Positions 10,337 through 15,065 of a DNA stretch of 15,065 nucleotides are shown piece by piece (position 1 is the stretch's first letter; every line of letters starts with the position of its first letter). The stretch is from Chromera velia (lineage: Eukaryota; Sar; Chromeraceae): positions 20,001 through 35,065 of the forward strand of contig JAHBMJ010000596.1 of NCBI GenBank assembly GCA_018398765.1. The letters run 5' to 3'. Both the position numbers and the translations under genes were made by a program. The notes under the pieces are model-generated. The model was not told where the DNA came from, did not search any database, and saw only the letters and a list, made by a program, of their open reading frames with translations.

Positions 10337-11089
10337 CTATGCTGCTAGGACTGGTTCCAGGGGCTCAGGGTCTGGTTCCCCCGCCTCTTCCTCCTCTGGT
10401 CCTTCCATGCCCTGCAGAATCGCTCCCCATCGTGTTAGGTCGTCTACGAACGAGGTCCTTGCCTCATCTATGTAACCCACTGTGATACTCTCTCTATCCG
10501 ATTCTGATAGAATCGCCTCCCACGGAGTCGGCCTCTTTTTTGCCTCCAACTTTGCTAATAAGGCTTCGTCTTGCGGGAGCCTGTGCTTCACCCCGCTCCA
10601 ATGCCACCGTCTCCTTCGCATTGGCATGTTCTTTTTCACTTTGAACCTCTCGTAGGGGAGAAGCTGCTTGAAGTGGAAATGGGGATTGTTTCGCCCGGTA
10701 GACAAGTCAATGGTGACAGTCTTGGCGAGCTTCTGTTTCGTACGGGGGGTCTTCTTTCTCAGCAAATGTCGGAAATGGCTGTGCTTTCTCAAAATGCGCC
10801 CTGCACCCGTGATCTTAAACCGCTTCGCAGCTGCGCGGTTCGTCTTCAACTTGTACTTCCGTACCAACTTCGCACAGAGGGCAGTCTGACATAGATCATC
10901 TGAGTCAGTACTGATCAACTGATCAAAGGGAGAGCCTGGAATGGTGGGTCTCGCCCTTCCGTTGCTGCCAATCCGTTGTTGGAGTGGAGACTGACGGGAA
11001 GGAACCAAAAATCCAGAGACGCCAAGACGACCACCATGGAACACCAGCAGCAGGGCTGCAAGTCCGAAGAAGTTCGACCACCCTGTCAT
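10337..11089 (-). CDS. rpl35: Plastid-targeted 50S ribosomal protein bL35 (nuclear-encoded, single exon)
   Basis: One uninterrupted frame of 250 codons begins at ATG 11089. Residues about 76-148 match bacterial/plastid bL35: KYKLKTNRAAAKRFKITGAG, then RKHSHFRHLLRKKTPRTKQK, ending near LLPYER. bL35 is a small basic protein of the large ribosomal subunit (about 65 residues in bacteria). The N-terminus has a hydrophobic signal peptide (FFGLAALLLVFHGG...LGVSG). It is followed by FLVPSRQ and a basic, Ser/Pro-containing stretch poor in acids up to about residue 55. This bipartite layout, with Phe right after the predicted cleavage, is the usual entry signal for red-derived complex plastids, so the plastid ribosome is the likely site. 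The C-terminal ~100 residues extend beyond the family, first basic (MRRRRWHWSG), then acidic (PEEEEAGEPDPEPLEP). A mitochondrial bL35 is less likely because of the signal peptide. Confidence 0.93.
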   Translation of the reverse strand: MTGWSNFFGLAALLLVFHGGRLGVSGFLVPSRQSPLQQRIGSNGRARPTIPGSPFDQLISTDSDDLCQTALCAKLVRKYKLKTNRAAAKRFKITGAGRILRKHSHFRHLLRKKTPRTKQKLAKTVTIDLSTGRNNPHFHFKQLLPYERFKVKKNMPMRRRRWHWSGVKHRLPQDEALLAKLEAKKRPTPWEAILSESDRESITVGYIDEARTSFVDDLTRWGAILQGMEGPEEEEAGEPDPEPLEPVLAA

Positions 11090-11730
11090 CTCTTTCGCTT
11101 GCGATTCGCTTACTGGTGCAGCGAACCTGGCACTGGCAGTAGGAAAGCGGGCGGGACGCCCTCAGTCTGTGAAAAATGAACTTGTCTGCTCTTGATCAGC
11201 AAACAGTGAGTGTCTTGGAGGAAAATATATATGCAGTCCCTTTCTGGAAGTGCAGGGTCGATTCAGAGGTCACTGCAGTCAAGTGTTGCTTACTGCAGAG
11301 TCTCGAACAGTCGTCACTGCCCCTCACACTGCAAGGAATCGTTCAAAGAAAGAAACAGAGACACCCAGTTTCCAGAGTCACTTCGGTGTTGTTTGAAAAT
11401 CACTCACCCCTGACATCGCGCGCTACTTTTTTGTCGGCGCGGTTCGCGTGGGGTTGTCATGCAGTGCATTGCATGCAGTGCAGCTAGGGGTGATCATTCC
11501 GTCGCGCCGTCTCAGCCGAATCTCAGAGAGTCAGAATGAGTGCATGTCTCCACAGTTGCACAGTCTCCCTGTTTGCATTCTGAATGCACCATCCAAGATG
11601 CTGTGCCTCCCTCCATGGCGCAGATAGTCCATCATCTGTCCCTTTTTGCCGAGCTGTTGATCATTTAGCCAGAAAAATCGTCTTCTTCTGCCAACGATCG
11701 TGTTCGCAGGCACAGCTTTTGCCTTGCAAG
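11090..11730. promoter_or_regulatory. Divergent upstream region shared by bL35 and HemK2 genes
   Basis: These 641 bp separate two start codons on opposite strands, so promoters for both genes must lie here unless leader introns extend them. I see no clear TATA box. A direct repeat of catgcagtgca (11458-11468 and 11472-11482) and several other 'tgcag/ctgcag' words are present. The frame of the HemK2 gene stays open back to an ATG at 11584, so part of the region may be coding or leader. Confidence 0.45.
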
Positions 11731-14212
11731 ATGTCAAAACTTTTCCCGTCTATGCGTCACTTCTCGTCGTCTGACTACGCATTCTTCTACGAACCATCAG
11801 ACGACACCTATTTGTTAGTGGACGCGCTCGAAGCTGAATTTGGAAACATCAAATCGAGGCGCGAGAGATGTCTTTGCCTCGAAATGGGGTGAGTGGGGGG
11901 GGGCCGGGGGATTTCCTGATGAACTGGTTGGCACCTTTCACCGATGTTCTCGTGCATGAAGGGGATTGGACTTCTTCTGCATGCATGTATGCAGAAGTGG
12001 CAGTGGTGCAGTGACTTGCAGTCTTGCACTTTTGTCTCGAGGTCGAAATCAGTCGCAATGTCCGTCTCCGTCTCCGGCCGCCTTGCCGTCTCCGTCTGAA
12101 GGGACAGGTGGCGCAACGATCCAAGAATGCCCAGACAGCACAGCGGCCTTTCCTCTTTTCTGTGTGGCAGCAGATCTGAATCCGCTGGCTGCAGAGGCAA
12201 CTCAAAGGACTGCAAAGAGCAACAATCTGGGCGCTTGGGTTGACTGCGTTGTGACGAATCTTTTCAGCGCCTTCAGAACTTGTCCGAGGGAGGTGGCAGA
12301 TGGTAGCGCACCGTCGCCAGCAGAGGCACAAGGAACAGGCGTCCGTTTCGATGTGATGATTTTCAATCCGGTACGCAATTCCCTCCCTTCTCATGCACGG
12401 ACCCATCAGTTTCTTTGAGCAGAGTCGCCGTGACGAAATCCGAATTGCTTTCGTTGCATTTTCATAATGTGATAGCCTTACTGACTCACCGCACAACCAC
12501 CCCTCCCCCCCTTCTACTCACAGCCATACGTCCCGTCCACCCGAGAAGAGCTGGAGGAGGGGGGCATCGATGCGGCCTGGGCGGGCGGGGAGAAGGGAAT
12601 GGAGGTCACCGACAAATTTCTTCAACAAATGCCGGTGAGTGACTCGGTGTTTAGCTAAGCAAGTATCGGCAAATGAATCCACTCTGTCAATAGAAAGACA
12701 AAGCCCGCTTTCTTTGCTTGTTTGATTGCACAATGTCCGCCCAGAAAGGCGAAACCAGATTTGCTTGCTTGATTGCACAATGCCCAATCAGTGACGCGCT
12801 GAGTCAGTAGACTAGAAAGTCGATTACTTGCTGCGTTAGGAAGACGATTGTCCAGTCCGCCAATAGAGTTGAGTCACACGTCCATTATTGACTTGGACTT
12901 CCTTTTCCGTGGCTTTTTTCTGTCGAACCACACGCATGTATGTCAGCGCTCCACTGTGCATTTTGCCTCATGGTTACCCCCCTTTGGGTTGTGTTGTTTG
13001 GTTCTCTCTCTCTCTCTCCCTCTGTCTCTCTTCTTTGACGAAGCAGACTTTCCTGGAGAGGCACGGTTTTCTGTACTTGGTCAGTCGTTTGTTTGTCGTC
13101 AGGAGAGAGAATCGAGACACCACAACACTGCATGCCGGGTTGGGAGACATGATGGAGTCGTACATGTTATGTGGGAATGAAAGAGGGAAGAGTAAAAGAG
13201 GTTGGCTCAAGGAATAGAGGAAAGACCGAATGACGAAAATATCCGCGGTGGGAGTAAATGGGCTTCAGCTAGACAGAGGGAAAAGCTGTAGGAAAGAGGA
13301 AAGGTGGAAGGAAAGGAATAAATCTTCCTTTCGCCTCCCTTTGATCCATCGCTCTGTGTCGGTACCTGCATTGATTGCTGTCCCCCTACCCTTCTCTTGA
13401 TTGTTTTGCAGCTCCTTGAGAAGAGGAACGAGCCTGAGACCGTTATTGAGAAGCTGAAGAGGAAAAACAAAATGCTGTGCGAGGTCAGAAGAGAACAGAA
13501 AAGAAAAGGGAATGAGCCGACCGACCCATTCGTTTTTGCGCAGCCAGCGAAAATGTTGAGCAGGACAGAATGAATCGCAAAGCAGAGATGAACAGGGAGG
13601 TGATTGATGGAAGGATCGGAAAACACCCCCTGAAAGACATGCAGCCACATGGGAATTTTGGAAACCAGACGGGACAACGAAAGAGAAAAGAAATTTCGGA
13701 GAGAGATCTGAGAGAATGAAATGCGAAATCACGCAAAACGTTTTCGTCATGGTAAGGAGATGTCCGCCGTACCCTCTGCCTGCATCTCTATCCCGGAATT
13801 TTGCCCCCCTGCCTGACTGCGTGCGCAAACCTACCTGTGTGCCTCCCTGCCTACCTGCCTACGTGTATCATAGCTATTTCTCTCGCCGCATCTCCGTCTG
13901 TACTTACCTGTCTATCCATCTACCTGTCTGTTTGTTTGTCTGTCAGGAAAAAAGTCACCTTCTCTGTTTGTCTGCCTGCTTGCCTGTTTGCCTTTAAACC
14001 CTTGCGTATTTCTCTTGCCGCATGTCTGTTTGTCCACTTGTCTGCCTATTTCTTTGTCAGAGAGGAAGTCATACTGTCTGCCTTCATGCCTTTTTGTTTC
14101 TACGTCTCCCATGACGATTTCCGCATGCATTCTGTGGATGCAGAAAGTCCTTGCACGACGAGCGAAGAACGAGAGCCTCTCCATTTGGAGAATACACCGA
14201 CTGCCAGTCTGA
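11731..14212 (+). CDS. N6AMT1: HemK2/N6AMT1-type eRF1 glutamine methyltransferase (six exons, complete)
   Basis: Exons inferred: 11731-11888, 11995-12370, 12524-12634, 13047-13079, 13412-13483, 14144-14212; phases agree and give 272 residues. Motifs fall in family order: YEPSDDTYLLVDALE (20-34), the SAM-binding loop LEMGSGSGAV (50-59), VAADLNP (110-116), the catalytic FDVMIFNPPYVPS (171-183), GIDAAWAGG (192-200), HGFLYLL (221-227), and a C-terminal ARRAKNESLSIWR strand. Family members, with the partner Trm112, methylate the Gln of the GGQ motif of eukaryotic release factor eRF1; the animal enzyme is also reported to act on histone H4. The NPPY motif and AWAGG segment favour HemK2 over plastid or mitochondrial PrmC. 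The fourth exon has only 33 nt, yet fills the expected alignment gap exactly. An insert of about 35 Ser/Pro-rich residues (70-104) follows the SAM loop. An in-frame ATG at 11584 could add 49 residues. Confidence 0.93.
12714..12786. repeat. Direct repeat in intron 3 of the HemK2 gene
   Basis: Two near-identical 25-base copies (tgcttgtttgattgcacaat / tgcttgcttgattgcacaat) start near 12716 and 12763, about 47 bp apart, inside intron 12635-13046. Confidence 0.75.
13875..14105. repeat. Diverged ~132-bp tandem duplication in intron 5 of the HemK2 gene
   Basis: The segment starting tatttctctcgccgca at 13875 is repeated from 14007 as tatttctcttgccgca. Matching downstream words follow in the same order: 'tctgtttgt..', 'tttgtc.g.cag.ga', 'aagtca', 'tctgcct'. 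Both are built mostly of (CTGT/CTGC)-type simple sequence inside intron 13484-14143. Confidence 0.65.
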
Positions 14213-14789
14213 CTGGTTCATAATGTGATCCACGGGCCGGGCCATCCAGTAATACTGCCTCAATCAATCGATCGATGGAATTAAGCATGGAAAGAAATAT
14301 GCGCAGATATAAACTCACATGATGATTGGCCTAGTGATTGGCTCGTTTGTCTCGTTTGGTCCTCTCCAATGACCCTAGCGAACCTTGATCGTGAGCTAGA
14401 TCGTGAGTTTGTGCAAGGGTTCTATTCACAATATAATTCTCAGACTTTTTCATGTCTAGTTTCATGTCTAAAGGAGAAGTGCACACATTCCCTGTTTACG
14501 TTCTGAATGGTTTTCACATTTTTTTCTAGATTTTTTTACTCACATTACATAAGATAGATTCAAAAAGTTTCTTAAAAATTAGTTTTAAAAAAATAATTAA
14601 AAGGTTTCAACAAGGGTTCTACACACAACTTAAATTCTGAAATTTACAAAACATAATGAATGACGAATCTAGTAATGAATTTAAAGTTAAAAGCTTTTTA
14701 CTTCGTAAATTTATATTCTTTTATCGAGTCCTAAGCGGCTTCTAAACTAGATTCTAAACTCATTTGCACGTTGTATATCAGGGTTTAGG
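14213..14789. other. AT-rich downstream region of the HemK2 gene
   Basis: No gene is recognised. A short (CAAT)n run near 14260-14270 and direct repeats are seen: 'gatcgtgag' twice (near 14387 and 14400) and 'caagggttcta..cacaa' near 14414 and 14610. The 3' untranslated region of the HemK2 gene should lie at the start of this stretch. Confidence 0.45.
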
Positions 14790-14869
14790 GTAATTAAATG
14801 AATGATAAGCTACATGATAAGTGATTTTTTGGTCTTTTAGAGCACTATTGCTGTTTTACCTTATATATA
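14790..14869 (-). repeat. Dispersed repeat, copy C (inverted relative to A and B)
   Basis: On the plus strand this reads as the reverse complement of copy B: gtaattaaatgaa at 14790-14802, tgataagtgatt near 14815, then 'tagagca..attg..gttttaccttatata'. It is about 12.3 kb from copy B. Confidence 0.6.
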
Positions 14870-15065
14870 GGGGCCATATAAAAATTTATTTGAGTGTCAA
14901 TAGCACACAAACGGGCTCTAGAGGGGGGGGGGGAGGTCTTTACGTGCCAGTTAAGCAAAAATGACCGTTCTTTTCCACTATTAAAACACATTTTTAAGTC
15001 AAAAAAACTGGGTTTTCAATTTTTTTGGGGAGGTTCAAGTTGCGTGCCGCTGTGGTGGAAGGTAG
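14870..15065. other. AT-rich end of the window with a 12-base G run
   Basis: No coding signal is seen. The G run lies near 14923-14934, followed by A and T runs. The element that contains copy C may continue through here, but I cannot set its end. Confidence 0.35.

Noticed and set aside
11584-11730. 49-residue upstream extension of HemK2
   Set aside because: Not conserved in the family, which normally starts shortly before the EPxxDT motif; ATG 11731 gives the expected length.
12848-13180. Longer open frame reading through the HemK2 microexon in another frame
   Set aside because: Gives ADFPGEARF instead of the conserved FLERHGFLYL and lacks family residues.
13207-13828. Minus-strand open frames of 150-190 codons across HemK2 introns 4 and 5
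   Set aside because: They cross an exon that fits HemK2 on the other strand, and the predicted proteins have no known features.
14779-14791. Telomere-like 'gggtttaggg' word
   Set aside because: Only about one and a half units, so it is no evidence for a telomere or an interstitial array.

Overview
The window looks like nuclear DNA of a microbial eukaryote with a complex plastid of red-algal origin. Genes are split by 12 inferred GT-AG introns (100-700 bp), the intergenic DNA is AT-rich and crowded with simple repeats, and one gene encodes a bacterial-type ribosomal protein (bL35) behind a signal peptide followed by a transit-peptide-like stretch with Phe at the predicted cleavage point. A chromerid alga (Chromera/Vitrella type) is my best guess from the leucine-rich-repeat gene style and plastid targeting. 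A stramenopile is the main alternative. This is inference, not an identification.

Layout, left to right. (1) 52-1147, plus strand: the last three exons of a leucine-rich-repeat protein whose 5' end lies outside the window. (2) 1148-4150: no gene recognised. It holds a degenerate ~95-bp tandem repeat with a G-quadruplex motif, a hairpin-rich block at 1865-2038, a cluster of 'cgatat' palindromes, and two copies of a dispersed repeat. (3) 8345 down to 4151, minus strand: a six-exon gene for an ~888-residue protein with two glycosyltransferase-like (GT-A, family-2 type) domains in tandem. I assembled it from six open segments with matching splice phases; one exon is only 104 nt long and carries the DxD motif. 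(4) 8563-10336: AT-rich DNA, then ~800 bp of polypurine minisatellite, then unassigned sequence. (5) 11089-10337, minus strand: an intronless gene for plastid bL35 with a long C-terminal extension. (6) 11731-14212, plus strand: a complete six-exon gene for a HemK2/N6AMT1-type release-factor methyltransferase, including a 33-nt microexon. (7) 14213-15065: AT-rich repeats, including an inverted third copy of the dispersed repeat.

The bL35 and HemK2 genes are divergent and share a ~640-bp upstream region. Both serve translation, but bL35 is expected in the plastid ribosome and HemK2 in the cytosol (eRF1 GGQ glutamine methylation). Nothing else suggests that the genes form one pathway; this is an ordinary gene-sparse eukaryotic locus. 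Its most distinctive points are the tandem glycosyltransferase, the extended plastid bL35, the exon-equals-two-repeats LRR architecture, and a loose splice-donor consensus in which only G at +5 is invariant.
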